A stretch of 37,697 nt of DNA from positions 1 through 37,697 of the forward strand of contig JBGAPI010000052.1 of the NCBI GenBank assembly GCA_044221335.1, in the 5' to 3' direction. A program made the position numbers and the translations under genes. Origin of the DNA: JBGAPI01 sp044221335. Lineage in GTDB: Bacteria > Pseudomonadota > Gammaproteobacteria > Xanthomonadales > Ahniellaceae. The notes below the pieces were generated by a model that saw only the letters and a program-made list of their open reading frames with translations, was not told the DNA's origin and ran no database searches. Below, piece by piece: positions 1-9,816 of this stretch. Within the stretch, counting starts at the first letter, position 1. Every line of letters starts with the position of its first letter.

Positions 1-127
1 ATGTCGATGCCACTTCAATGGGGCAAGGTCGCAATGCGAGGTACATGCCGACGGGGGTGCCACCGGCCTCGGTCGGCAGGTCGGTCTGGAAATTGAGGAA
101 ATTGAATTCGGCGTCGTCGAATTTCAC
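1..127 (-). CDS. Partial small hypothetical protein (N-terminal part, runs off the window)
   Basis: A reading frame begins with GTG at 127 and continues leftwards past position 1; 42 residues are visible. It starts MKFDDAEFNF and contains DLPTEAGGT followed by GMYLA. This resembles from memory a small family of uncharacterised proteins beginning with K-[YF]-DDA and carrying DLP-EAG-TH-GM-LAW. The match breaks down after GMYLA, where a Trp would be expected, so the gene may be frameshifted or simply divergent. No clear ribosome binding site precedes the GTG. Function is unknown. It shares the strand of the Septu-like pair and could belong to the same accessory patch. Confidence 0.35.
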   Translation of the reverse strand, partial: MKFDDAEFNFLNFQTDLPTEAGGTPVGMYLALRPCPIEVAST

Positions 128-207
128 GAAAGAAAGACGCCAATAGTGTCAATCGGTGATTAGCCAATCCAGCCGATGATGGCTTTCTATTCAGCGCGAT
201 CGCAGAT

Positions 208-927
208 CTAGACAGTAAGGTTTGGAGCGATCCGAAAAGCTTCCTTTACTTTATCCAGAATGTCCGGGTGATTCGGATTCGCGCTGTACACGTGAAGCAT
301 TTCAATCAGCACGCTAGAGAACGGCAGGCCGCGTATCGTCGCCGCAATATCGCGCGCACGATGCGTGTCGCCAATTTGCAATCGATGACAGAGCGCATCG
401 CACAGGTAAACAATGGCCAGAATCACATTGAGTCTGCCTCGTGCCAAGGATTCCCGATTGAGTCCGAACACCTCAACAGTTGAAGTCCCCTTCTGTGACA
501 ACGGGACATAGAGCCCAGTGCTGAACGAAAGAGCGATGTGCAAAAACGGGTCATCGGTTGACGGGTCCAAGAGAAGTGCGGATCCGCTTGCATCTAGTGG
601 AAACTTGTCGCGCTTAAAATTACTGTTGCAAAGAGTGCAGGCGTAAAGATAGTTTCCCCATACGAAGCACTTATCAAAGTACAGCGATTTTGGGAAGAAG
701 TGATCAATTGCCGAAGCCTCGTTGTCTTCGCAATACATGCACCGTACTCGAGGGCCGCACATATCCTTCAGGCAGTTCAATATCTCCCGAAATGCCGCAT
801 TGCTCTTTAGCTTCCAAAGACGATCGATCGCAGATCGTTGATCTACGCTTGTGGCGACTGTTGTTTGGCGCCTTGCGAGGAATGACGCAGTCTTGGCTGA
901 CAGCTCACTTCGAACAAAGTGCTGCAT
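208..927 (-). CDS. ptuB: HNH endonuclease, PtuB-like (Septu defence)
   Basis: A 239-residue HNH nuclease and the predicted effector half of a Septu-type anti-phage system. The core is visible: a zinc-knuckle pair C63-x2-C66 and C97-x2-C100, the DH of the first strand at D75-H76 (IDHFFPK), and the W-x-N motif W90-G-N92 followed by C97-TLCN101. The N-terminal ~60 residues and the C-terminal ~120 residues are helical in character and have no motif I recognise. The ATG at 927 lies 4 nt after the TAA of the upstream ATPase gene, so the two genes are almost certainly translationally coupled. In known Septu systems the ATPase (PtuA) restrains or guides the HNH nuclease (PtuB), which cuts nucleic acid during infection. 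Gene order, strand and low GC support this assignment. The alternative is another ATPase-HNH pair, for example a retron- or RloC-like derivative, but no reverse transcriptase or fused nuclease is visible. Confidence 0.8.
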   Translation of the reverse strand: MQHFVRSELSAKTASFLARRQTTVATSVDQRSAIDRLWKLKSNAAFREILNCLKDMCGPRVRCMYCEDNEASAIDHFFPKSLYFDKCFVWGNYLYACTLCNSNFKRDKFPLDASGSALLLDPSTDDPFLHIALSFSTGLYVPLSQKGTSTVEVFGLNRESLARGRLNVILAIVYLCDALCHRLQIGDTHRARDIAATIRGLPFSSVLIEMLHVYSANPNHPDILDKVKEAFRIAPNLTV

Positions 928-931
928 GGAC

Positions 932-2272
932 TTAAGAATCCAGCGTCAGCGCTTGAAGTGCTTTGATTATTTCCTGAGAAGGTGATGGCTTCAGTTCGAG
1001 TTGCAGTTGCTCAAGACGGGATTCGTCAGTTGGTGAAAGTGGCGTTGCGCGCCTTTGGGCTTCAAGGTGTGCAAGTTGGTTGAGCATTGCGACAGTGTCC
1101 GGGGACCTTGTGCTGTCCATGCCGAAGAGCTCTGAAAGTGAGACTTCGTCCACCGTGCCATGGATAATTCTTCGTTGAAGTTCTGGTTCGACGATAGTCG
1201 CGACAAGGTCTTCGCCAGGTGCCGGCAATCGGATTAGTCCAGCAGGATCAGCTGCTTGGCAAACAAACGGACTGTGAGACGACACAATAAACTGAATATT
1301 GGGGAACGTTCGCTTTAGCCAAAACCCTATTCTTTGCTGCCATGAAACGTGCAGATGTACATCGACCTCATCAATTAAGACGACTCCTGCATTATTGCAG
1401 GTTGTAATGTTGTCGACCGAAGTGCGCACATCGATTGAGCCGTAGACCTTGTGAAGGTGCTGAAGGATGTCGACGATCAATGCAATTGTGACTCGATAGC
1501 CATCGCTCAGATCAGACAAGTGAAGAGTAGATGCGCCGCGGGTGACCCAAAGCCCTTCGGAATCAACCTTTTCAACACTCACTCCGTCAGGCAGCAGCCC
1601 GCAATTAAGGATTGCCAATGTCGACCTTAATAGCTCCTCCGCACCAGCTCGCTCTTCGAGTCGCCGAAGGTGCATGTCCTTAAGCCATTGCACGCTTTCG
1701 AGAAGTGACGCATCTTCTCGAAATAGACTTACTAAGCGCGGAACGTGATTTGGACCTACCATTAGTCGCTGAGCGTCAGCCGCGTGTCCAGTAAGTCGTC
1801 GGAATGGACCGTAGCCGGAGAGAAACCATCCTTTTGGCTCGTCGCTCCACGGGCCGCGCGAAGGCGTTTGCTTCATCGTTTTATTTAATTCGTCGTACTC
1901 CTCCATTTTTGGCTCTGTGCCGCTTGTGGAGGTCCAGCGTAGCCCAGTCCAAAATGTCGTTGCTGGTAGTCGTCCTGTTTTGGAAAATCTGTCCGAAGTC
2001 GCCTCGAACGAAAGCTGGGTTGCGACAAATCCGGATTTGCATCCGTGATTGATCCATCCTGAAAATGACTGGCAGAGTGCTCGAGCGGCGACTGGCCCTG
2101 CGATGCTCAAAGCGATTGCCCGAAGAAGGGTGCTCTTGCCAGCACCATTCCTCCCGGCAAGAACCGTCCATCCAGCGTATTTGTTTCCCGGGCGGCAAAA
2201 AGTAATTTCCGTGGCCTTTGAGCCACCTCGAAATCCACGAATACTGTCAATTCGAACGCTGTGGAGATACAT
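932..2272 (-). CDS. ptuA: AAA/ABC-type ATPase, PtuA-like (Septu defence)
   Basis: An SMC/ABC-like ATPase of 446 residues if it starts at the ATG at 2272 (MYLHSVRIDSIRGF), which places the usual first beta strand at the N-terminus. An in-frame ATG at 2344 would add 24 unconserved residues overlapping the thiC end and is less likely. Visible motifs are Walker A G40-RNGAGKST-48, the Septu/OLD-like GYGPFRR at ~153-159, an ABC signature LSDLSDGYR at 252-260, Walker B VVLIDEVDVHLH at ~297-308, and the H-switch SSHSPF at 331-336. There is no TOPRIM domain, which argues against an OLD nuclease. The HNH gene follows after 4 nt. The upstream gap to the thiC stop is only ~46 nt, with an A/T-rich stretch (TAATTACTAT) but no convincing -35, so transcription may come from a weak local promoter or from thiC read-through. 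Base composition is clearly lower in GC than in genes to the right, suggesting horizontal acquisition. Confidence 0.82.
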   Translation of the reverse strand: MYLHSVRIDSIRGFRGGSKATEITFCRPGNKYAGWTVLAGRNGAGKSTLLRAIALSIAGPVAARALCQSFSGWINHGCKSGFVATQLSFEATSDRFSKTGRLPATTFWTGLRWTSTSGTEPKMEEYDELNKTMKQTPSRGPWSDEPKGWFLSGYGPFRRLTGHAADAQRLMVGPNHVPRLVSLFREDASLLESVQWLKDMHLRRLEERAGAEELLRSTLAILNCGLLPDGVSVEKVDSEGLWVTRGASTLHLSDLSDGYRVTIALIVDILQHLHKVYGSIDVRTSVDNITTCNNAGVVLIDEVDVHLHVSWQQRIGFWLKRTFPNIQFIVSSHSPFVCQAADPAGLIRLPAPGEDLVATIVEPELQRRIIHGTVDEVSLSELFGMDSTRSPDTVAMLNQLAHLEAQRRATPLSPTDESRLEQLQLELKPSPSQEIIKALQALTLDS

Positions 2273-2318
2273 AGCGAGTGACTCGATAGTAATTAGTGGT
2301 TGAATGTGCGAGCGTCGA

Positions 2319-4128
<1,810 letters not shown>

Positions 4129-4209
4129 CGGCATCCTCGTGATCGTGGCGCGACCGGAAGCGGCCGCAGCGTGTGCACGGAAGGCAGGAGTGCCTGGGGG
4201 CGATCGCCC

Positions 4210-4293
4210 GAAGCTCCCTACGCCGGTGTCAGCCGGATCAGGTTCGGAGGGTCTCTCTCAGTCCGCCGACGACACCGCGGACACCCCTGCTTC
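4210..4293 (-). promoter_or_regulatory. TPP (THI-box) riboswitch
   Basis: Read on the minus strand, the core of the TPP aptamer is intact: P1 strand GAAGC, then GGGGTG (4282-4287), CTGAGAGAGACCCTCC, GAACCTGATCCGG, ACACCGGCGTAGGGA, and the closing P1 strand GCTTC (4210-4214). It lies ~82 nt upstream of the thiC start. Between aptamer and gene are a perfect palindrome GGGCGATCGCCC (4198-4209) and a hairpin AGGCACTCCTGCCT (4183-4196), with no U-tract after either. Control by blocking translation is therefore more likely than transcription termination. Thiamine pyrophosphate binding is expected to switch thiC off. Confidence 0.93.
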
Positions 4294-4382
4294 CAAGCCG
4301 GCAGTGTAGCGGCTGCGGTTCCGGCGTGGATCGGTGCCCCCGCCTGCGGCATGCTTCGCGTCTTCCGAGCCGCCGCCCGACG

Positions 4383-5144
4383 ATGCCCGACCGCCCCAGC
4401 GCCAACCCGCCGCCATCGCCGATCGCGGAGTCGCCGATCGATGCGCCGGTCGCGGCCACCGCCAACTCGGAAGTCGTTCGGCCGCCCCGACTCGACGCGC
4501 GAACGCTGCTGCTCGATCTCGTGCAGGAGATCACGTCGTGGGAACGCGGCCTTGCGTACACCTTCCGCCTGCTGACCCGGGCGCCGCACCTGGCGGTGAC
4601 CGATTACATCGAGCGGCGGGACGCGCGGCTGATCAAGCCGATGCGCTACTTCCTGATCTGCTTCGCGGTCTACGCGCTGATCGGCAGCGCTTGCAACTGG
4701 TGGGCCGTTCATCAGCGCGAAGCCGAAGGGCTCCCGCCGGGCCGTGACTGGATCCGCCCGATCTATGAGCGCTATCGGCTGGTGCTCATGCTCGCCCTGA
4801 TACCGGTGATATCCGCCGCGTTCCGCCGGGCCAATCCGGACAGCGGCTACAACCTCGCCGAGCGCTGGGTGTTCGCGCTCTACGTGTTCGCGCAGTTCCT
4901 GCTGTGGGCCTCGATTCCGGACATCGTCGGGGCGCTCGTCCGGCAGAATCCGACGCCGGCGATGCTCGAGTTCCTGCCCACGTTCTACGTGTTCTGGGCG
5001 TTCTCGCTGATGGTGAAGGGAACGCCGTGGGTGCGGACTCGCGCGATGATGTTCTTCGGGTCGATCTGCCTGGTCGGCGGTGCCGTGACGACCGTCCTGT
5101 TCGTTGCGGTGCTGGTGGTGCTGAAGAATTTGGGTCTGACCTGA
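4383..5144 (+). CDS. DUF3667-like integral membrane protein
   Basis: A 253-residue protein with a Pro-rich N-terminal tail (~40 residues) and a segment resembling DUF3667: LLTRAPHLAVTDYIERRDAR followed by LIKPMRYFLICFAVYALIG at ~85-115. About four hydrophobic segments follow (around FLICFAVYALIG, LVLMLALIPVISAAF, WVFALYVFAQFLLW and ICLVGGAVTTVLFVAVLVVL), so it is probably an inner-membrane protein. The N-terminal zinc ribbon found in many DUF3667 proteins is absent. The start at 4383 is the first ATG after the divergent riboswitch region. The frame is open further upstream, but those residues look non-coding, and no Shine-Dalgarno is seen. Function is unknown. Confidence 0.7.
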   Translation: MPDRPSANPPPSPIAESPIDAPVAATANSEVVRPPRLDARTLLLDLVQEITSWERGLAYTFRLLTRAPHLAVTDYIERRDARLIKPMRYFLICFAVYALIGSACNWWAVHQREAEGLPPGRDWIRPIYERYRLVLMLALIPVISAAFRRANPDSGYNLAERWVFALYVFAQFLLWASIPDIVGALVRQNPTPAMLEFLPTFYVFWAFSLMVKGTPWVRTRAMMFFGSICLVGGAVTTVLFVAVLVVLKNLGLT

Positions 5145-5294
5145 ATCGCACCCACCCCGACGCGCCACGAGCCCTCGGGCGCCCGATGGGGGCTCATGCC
5201 CGATCGTCAATGGATTGCTCGACTGGGTCGATGCGATAGTCGGCGGGCGCCGCATCGTTGTCGTGAAGACGAGTCCCGGCCGGATTGGAGGTCT

Positions 5295-5406
5295 CGTCAT
5301 TGCGAGCGCGGCGAAGCCATCCTGCGTCTTTGCTCTTCATCACGTCAGAGCAAGAGCCAAGGCGCTGGATTGCTTCGTCGTCGCTGAGCTCCTCCTCGCA
5401 ATGACG
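5295..5406. repeat. Dispersed palindromic repeat, CGTCATTGCGAG type
   Basis: The element is bounded by perfect 12-nt inverted ends, CGTCATTGCGAG (5295-5306) and CTCGCAATGACG (5395-5406), with GGATTGCTTCGTCG near the right arm. Repeats with these ends and a GGATTGCTTCG inner motif are widespread intergenic palindromes in bacterial genomes. Only one copy is present here. It fills most of the 304-bp gap between the DUF3667-like gene and proB, in which I see no gene. Confidence 0.75.
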
Positions 5407-5448
5407 GGACGTTTCCTCAGACCTCAACCCTCAGCCCTCGGCCCCGCA

Positions 5449-6588
5449 ATGACCTTCCGCCCCCAAGCCATCACGACCTGGAAACGCGCCGTCTTCAAGG
5501 TCGGCAGCAGCCTGTTGTCCGGACCCCGCGGCCTGTCGACGGCGCACGCGCTGGCGATCGGCTCGACGCTGGCGGCATTCGCGCGTGCCGGGCGCGAGGT
5601 GGTGCTGGTCTCGTCCGGGGCGGTCGCGGCCGGGCGCGCGCTGCTGGCGCGCGACGCGGTCGACGACGCGCTGGCGGCGCGGCAGGCCCTGGCCGCGATC
5701 GGGCAGTCGAAGGTGATCGAACTCTGGCAGCGCTTCTTCGACGCGCCGGTCGCGCAGGTCCTGCTGACCCACGACGACCTGCGCAACCGCCGCCGGTATC
5801 TGAACGCCCGCGCCACGCTGAAGGAACTGCTCAGGGTCGGTGCGGTGCCGGTGATCAACGAGAACGACACCGTCGCGGTCGACGAGCTGAAGCTCGGCGA
5901 CAACGACAACCTCGCGGCGCACGTCGCGCTGCTGATCGACGCCGACGCGCTGTTCCTGCTGACCGACATCGCCGGTCTCTACGACCGCGATCCGCGCAAG
6001 CACGTCGATGCGAAGCCGGTCGCGAAGCTCCGTCAGATCGACCCCGGGGTGCTGGCGATGGCCGGCGGCGCCGGCAGCGCGGTCGGGACCGGCGGAATGG
6101 TGACCAAGCTCGAGGCCGCGGCGCGGGCCGCCGACGGAGGCATCGCGACCGCGATCGTCGACGGCACCGACGCGAAGGTGCTCGCGGCGCTGGCGGCCGA
6201 CCGGGTGATCGGCACCCGCGTTGCCGCCGCCCGGACCCAGCTCGCGGCGCGCAAGGCCTGGCTCAAGAACGCGCCGCTGGCCGCGGGGCGGATCCGGGTC
6301 GACGCCGGCGCGGCCCGCGCACTGGTCGAGCGCGGTGCCTCGCTGCTGCCGCGCGGGGTGGTCGGCGTCGACGGCGAGTTCGTCCGCGGCGACAGCGTCG
6401 AGGTCGCCCGCGACGACCTCGGTCCGGCGCTGGCACGCGGTGTCGCCCAGTACGGCGCGGTCGAGATCCGCCAGCTGCTCGGCGCCCGCGGCAGCGAGAT
6501 CGCGGCGAAGCTCGGCTACAGCTACGGCGACGAGGTCGTGCATCGCGACGACCTCGTGCTGCTCGGTTCGGGAGGGAAGAAGCGATGA
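5449..6588 (+). CDS. proB: Glutamate 5-kinase
   Basis: ProB phosphorylates glutamate to gamma-glutamyl phosphate, the first step of proline synthesis, in the cytoplasm. The 379-residue protein has the amino-acid-kinase start VFKVGSSLL, VLVSSGAVAAGR, the substrate loop INENDTVAVDEL with GDNDNLAA, LTDIAGLYDRDPRKH and GTGGMVTKLEAA. A C-terminal PUA domain follows (~280-379), as in long ProB proteins. The ATG at 5449 is chosen because family homology begins a few residues later; the frame is open back into the palindromic repeat, but that part is not coding-like. The stop overlaps the proA start by 4 nt (ATGA), so proBA is translationally coupled. Confidence 0.96.
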   Translation: MTFRPQAITTWKRAVFKVGSSLLSGPRGLSTAHALAIGSTLAAFARAGREVVLVSSGAVAAGRALLARDAVDDALAARQALAAIGQSKVIELWQRFFDAPVAQVLLTHDDLRNRRRYLNARATLKELLRVGAVPVINENDTVAVDELKLGDNDNLAAHVALLIDADALFLLTDIAGLYDRDPRKHVDAKPVAKLRQIDPGVLAMAGGAGSAVGTGGMVTKLEAAARAADGGIATAIVDGTDAKVLAALAADRVIGTRVAAARTQLAARKAWLKNAPLAAGRIRVDAGAARALVERGASLLPRGVVGVDGEFVRGDSVEVARDDLGPALARGVAQYGAVEIRQLLGARGSEIAAKLGYSYGDEVVHRDDLVLLGSGGKKR

Positions 6589-7832
6589 GCGCGCTCACCG
6601 ATCGGCTCGATGCGGCGCGAACGGCGGCGCCGGCGATCGCCGCGCTGGCGACCGCGGACAAGCAGGCGCTGCTGGCGCGGATCTCCGATGGCCTGCGCGA
6701 TGCGAGTGACGTCATCCTCGCGGCGAATGCCGAGGACGTCGCCGCCGCCGCGGCGCAAGGCCAGACCTCGGCGCTGCTCGATCGCCTGACGCTGACGCCG
6801 GCCCGGATCGCTGCGATCGCCGCGGCGGTCGTGGCGGTGGCGGCGCTGCCCGATCCGGTCGGACGGATGACCCGTTCCGAGATCCGGCCCAACGGTATCC
6901 GGGTGGAGCGGGTGCGCATCCCGCTCGGCGTTGTCGCGATGATCTACGAGGCGCGCCCGAACGTGACCATCGACGCGGCGGTGCTGTGCCTGATGGCGGG
7001 CAACGTCGCCGTGCTGCGCGGCGGCAGCGAGGCGGCGCGCTCCAACCAGGCGCTGGCGGCCGTCCTGCAGGCGGCCCTGGACGCGCAGGGCCTGCCGCGC
7101 GACGCTGTCACGGTGATCGCCGACGGCGGCCGCGAGGGCATCCGCGAGCTGGTCGGCGCGCGCGGACACCTCGACCTCGTCATTCCGCGCGGCGGCGAAG
7201 GCCTGATCCGCTTCGTTGCCGAGCACGCGCGGGTGCCGGTGATCCAGCACTACAAGGGCGTCTGCCATCTGTACGTCGACCGTGCCGCCGATCTCGATCT
7301 CGCCGTGCGCCTGCTGGTGGACGGCAAGACCTCCCGGCCGGGCGTGTGCAATGCGCTGGAGACGCTGCTGGTGCACGCAGACGTCGCCGGTGCCTTTTTC
7401 GACCGGGCTGGCCCGGAACTGGCACGCCACCGGGTCGAGGTCCGTGGCTGCGCACGCACCGGCGCCCTGCTGTCCGGCGTTCGGGCGGCGACCGACGACG
7501 ATTATGCCGCGGAGTTCCTCGACCTCATTCTCGCGGTGCGCGTCGTCGACTCCTTCGACGAGGCTGTCGCCCACATCCGCCGCTTCGGCTCCGACCACAC
7601 CGAGGTCATCGCGACCACCGATGCGGCGACCGCGGAGCGCTTCGTCGCCGCGCTGCGCTCGGCGGTGGTGATGGTGAACGCCTCGTCGCGCTTCTCCGAC
7701 GGCGGCGAGCTCGGGCTCGGCGCGGAGATCGGCATCTCCACCTCGCGGATCCATGCCTACGGGCCGATGGGGCTGGAGGCACTGACGATCGAACGCTTCG
7801 TCGTGCGCGGCGACGGGCAGGTCCGAACCTAG
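6585..7832 (+). CDS. proA: Gamma-glutamyl phosphate reductase
   Basis: ProA is the NADPH-dependent reductase that makes glutamate-5-semialdehyde from the ProB product. The 415-residue protein is of normal length. It contains IPLGVVAMIYEARPNVT, CLMAGNVAVLRGGSEA, the HYKGVCHLYVD segment and the catalytic cysteine C255 in TSRPGVCNALETLL. The C-terminal ASSRFSDGGELGLGAEIGIS is typical of the family. The start overlaps the proB stop (ATGA), consistent with substrate channelling of the unstable acyl phosphate between the two enzymes. The stop codon TAG is followed directly by GGCTCGCCC, a short inverted repeat with the stop that may be a remnant of the repeat family seen at other gene ends. Confidence 0.97.
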   Translation: MSALTDRLDAARTAAPAIAALATADKQALLARISDGLRDASDVILAANAEDVAAAAAQGQTSALLDRLTLTPARIAAIAAAVVAVAALPDPVGRMTRSEIRPNGIRVERVRIPLGVVAMIYEARPNVTIDAAVLCLMAGNVAVLRGGSEAARSNQALAAVLQAALDAQGLPRDAVTVIADGGREGIRELVGARGHLDLVIPRGGEGLIRFVAEHARVPVIQHYKGVCHLYVDRAADLDLAVRLLVDGKTSRPGVCNALETLLVHADVAGAFFDRAGPELARHRVEVRGCARTGALLSGVRAATDDDYAAEFLDLILAVRVVDSFDEAVAHIRRFGSDHTEVIATTDAATAERFVAALRSAVVMVNASSRFSDGGELGLGAEIGISTSRIHAYGPMGLEALTIERFVVRGDGQVRT

Positions 7833-7925
7833 GGCTCGCCCTGCGCTCCGGCCCTATACCCTGGGCCTCGAACCCACTAACGTGCGCACCCAGAAAATCG
7901 CTGTCGAAGCCCGCGCCGGAGCGCC

Positions 7926-9410
7926 ATGAGCCGTCTAGTCATCGTCGTCGAAAAAATGTCCGACTGGGGCTCGTTCTACCCCTCCGACAACGTGATCACG
8001 GCGACCGACTATCTGAAGCAGGCGATCGGCACCGACGAGGAGCGCACCCAGGTCATCAACCTGTGCCGCAGCTACAAGTACCTTGGCGTCGGCTACTACG
8101 TGTCGCTGCTGGCCGAAGCGCGCGGGCACCGGGTGATTCCCTCGGTGCGCACGATCAACGACCTCCGCCGGCGCTCGATCTACGGCCTCGACTTCGAGGA
8201 CCTCAACCAGAAGCTGACCCGCTTCCTGCCGGCCGAGGGTCGCGACACGACCGATTTCGGCGTGCTGGTCTATTTCGGCCGCACCAGCTACGTGCCGCTG
8301 CAGGACCTCGCGCGACAGGCCTTCGAAATCTTCCCCTGCCCGATCCTCCGGCTCGAGTTCGAGCGGCAGAAGGTCTGGCAGATCAGCGCGATCAAGCCCG
8401 GCGGCTTCCACACGCTGACCGACGCGCAGGAGGACAGCTTCGGCGAGGCGCTCGACGCCTTCTCCCGCAAGATCTGGAGAAAGCCGCGCTCGCGACCGAA
8501 GTACCGCTACGAGATCGCGCTGCTCCACGATCCGAACGATGCGATGCCGCCGTCCAACAAGAAGGCGGTGAAGCGCTTCATCGCTGCCGGCAAGGAGCTC
8601 GGCGTCGACGTCGATCCGATCGACAGGAACGACTACAACCGGCTGGCCGAGTACGACGGCCTGTTCATCCGCGAGACCACCGCGGTGGACAACCACACCT
8701 ACCGCTTCGCGATCAAGGCGGAGAAGGAAGGCATGGTGGTGATCGACGATCCCGGTTCGATCCTGAAGTGCACCAACAAGATCTACCTGTCCGACCTGAT
8801 GCGCTCGCGCAAGATCGCGACGCCGAAGACCGAGATCGTCGCGCGCGACGACCACAAGCGCCTGGCGGAACTGCCGGAGCTGCTCGGCCTGCCGATCGTG
8901 CTGAAGATCCCCGACGGCTCGTTCTCGCGCGGCATCGTGAAGTGCGAGAGCGCGGAGGCGCTGAAGGCGGCGGCCGACGAGCTGTTCCAGCAGACCGCGC
9001 TGATCCTGGCGCAGGAATTCGTCTACACCGAGTTCGACTGGCGCATCGGCCTGATCAACGGCCAGCCGCTGTACGCCTGCCAGTACTTCATGTCGCGCGG
9101 CCACTGGCAGATCTACAACCACGGCGAGGGCGCGGCCGAGCGCTCCGGCGGCTTCAAGACCATCCCTGTGCGGGAGGCGCCGACGGAGGTGGTGAAGCTG
9201 GCGCTGAAGGCCGCGTCGGCGATCGGCGACGGCTTGTATGGGGTGGACCTGAAGCAGGTCGGCGATCGTGCGGTGATCATCGAGGTCAACGACAACCCCT
9301 CGATCGACGCCGGCATCGAGGATGCCTACCTCGGAGACGACCTGTATCGCCGGATCATGGAGGAATTCCTGCGGCGGCTGGAGCGCAAGCGCCTGGGCGT
9401 GAAGACGTAG
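7926..9410 (+). CDS. RimK-like ATP-grasp ligase with N-terminal RLAN-type domain
   Basis: A 494-residue protein. The N-terminal half (MSRLVIVVEKMSDWGSFYPS, INLCRSYKYLGVGYYVSLLAEARGH) matches the RimK-like ATP-grasp N-terminal (RLAN) type. The C-terminal half is ATP-grasp: LPIVLKIPDGSFSRGIVK as the ATP-binding strand and loop, QEFVYTEFDWRIGLI, and the metal-binding EVNDNPSIDAG near the end. RimK-type ligases add amino acids, often glutamate, to carboxyl groups of peptides or small molecules; the substrate of this subgroup is not established. The ATG at 7926 has GGAG 4 nt upstream. In other genomes such genes often sit beside a GNAT/peptidase-C39 fusion; no such partner is seen here. It follows proBA after 93 nt and may have its own promoter. 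Confidence 0.85.
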   Translation: MSRLVIVVEKMSDWGSFYPSDNVITATDYLKQAIGTDEERTQVINLCRSYKYLGVGYYVSLLAEARGHRVIPSVRTINDLRRRSIYGLDFEDLNQKLTRFLPAEGRDTTDFGVLVYFGRTSYVPLQDLARQAFEIFPCPILRLEFERQKVWQISAIKPGGFHTLTDAQEDSFGEALDAFSRKIWRKPRSRPKYRYEIALLHDPNDAMPPSNKKAVKRFIAAGKELGVDVDPIDRNDYNRLAEYDGLFIRETTAVDNHTYRFAIKAEKEGMVVIDDPGSILKCTNKIYLSDLMRSRKIATPKTEIVARDDHKRLAELPELLGLPIVLKIPDGSFSRGIVKCESAEALKAAADELFQQTALILAQEFVYTEFDWRIGLINGQPLYACQYFMSRGHWQIYNHGEGAAERSGGFKTIPVREAPTEVVKLALKAASAIGDGLYGVDLKQVGDRAVIIEVNDNPSIDAGIEDAYLGDDLYRRIMEEFLRRLERKRLGVKT

Positions 9411-9416
9411 CGACAA

Positions 9417-9512
9417 CTTGTGGGAGGGGCGCGAGCCCCGATGCTCTGGTCTTTGGGGGCCTTGGGGTCAGGGCTTGCGGCCTGCCGGCATCGCGGCTTC
9501 CGCCGCCCGTGC
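9417..9512. repeat. Palindromic repeat, GTGGGAGGGGC family (degenerate copy)
   Basis: Starts TGTGGGAGGGGCGCGAGCCC, which forms a small GGGGCgcgaGCCCC hairpin. It ends in GGCATCGCGGCTTCCGCCGC. The copies at 19163 and 27508 share these blocks. It fills the gap between two convergent genes (stops at 9410 and 9512) and could act as a bidirectional terminator. Confidence 0.6.
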
Positions 9513-9751
9513 TATCGATTTCGGTCGCCGCGGCGCCACGCCATCAGGTTCACGATGGGGGCCAGCACCAGCCAGTAGGGCCACCATCCGAATGGTCCGC
9601 GCTCGATGATCAGCGACGGCGCGAGCGCGAGCAGCGCGAGACCCAGGACGAGCCACACGCGACTGATACGCAGCACCAGTTTCCGCCAGGATGAGTGCGC
9701 CGCAGCGACGGCGATCGAACTGCGGGCGAAGTCGGTCGGATAGTGCGGCAT
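9512..9751 (-). CDS. Small predicted membrane protein
   Basis: A 79-residue protein with two hydrophobic stretches, VWLVLGLALLALAPSLII and PYWLVLAPIVNLMAW, and a basic end WRRGDRNR. It is probably a two-helix inner-membrane protein. The ATG at 9751 is preceded by GGAG at a short spacing. It lies 65 nt downstream of the collagen-like gene on the same strand and may be its co-transcribed partner. I recognise no family. The alternative is a non-coding frame, but the ribosome binding site and hydrophobic pattern favour a gene. Confidence 0.6.
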   Translation of the reverse strand: MPHYPTDFARSSIAVAAAHSSWRKLVLRISRVWLVLGLALLALAPSLIIERGPFGWWPYWLVLAPIVNLMAWRRGDRNR

Positions 9752-9816
9752 GGTCGGTCTCCGTCGGGGTGCGACGGAGACTGACCGGGGCCGGTCTCAG
9801 ATCCTGCGACTGCCGA

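Noticed and set aside
932..2272. OLD-family nuclease as an identity for the ATPase
   Set aside because: There is no TOPRIM domain after the ATPase, and a separate HNH gene follows, which fits Septu better.
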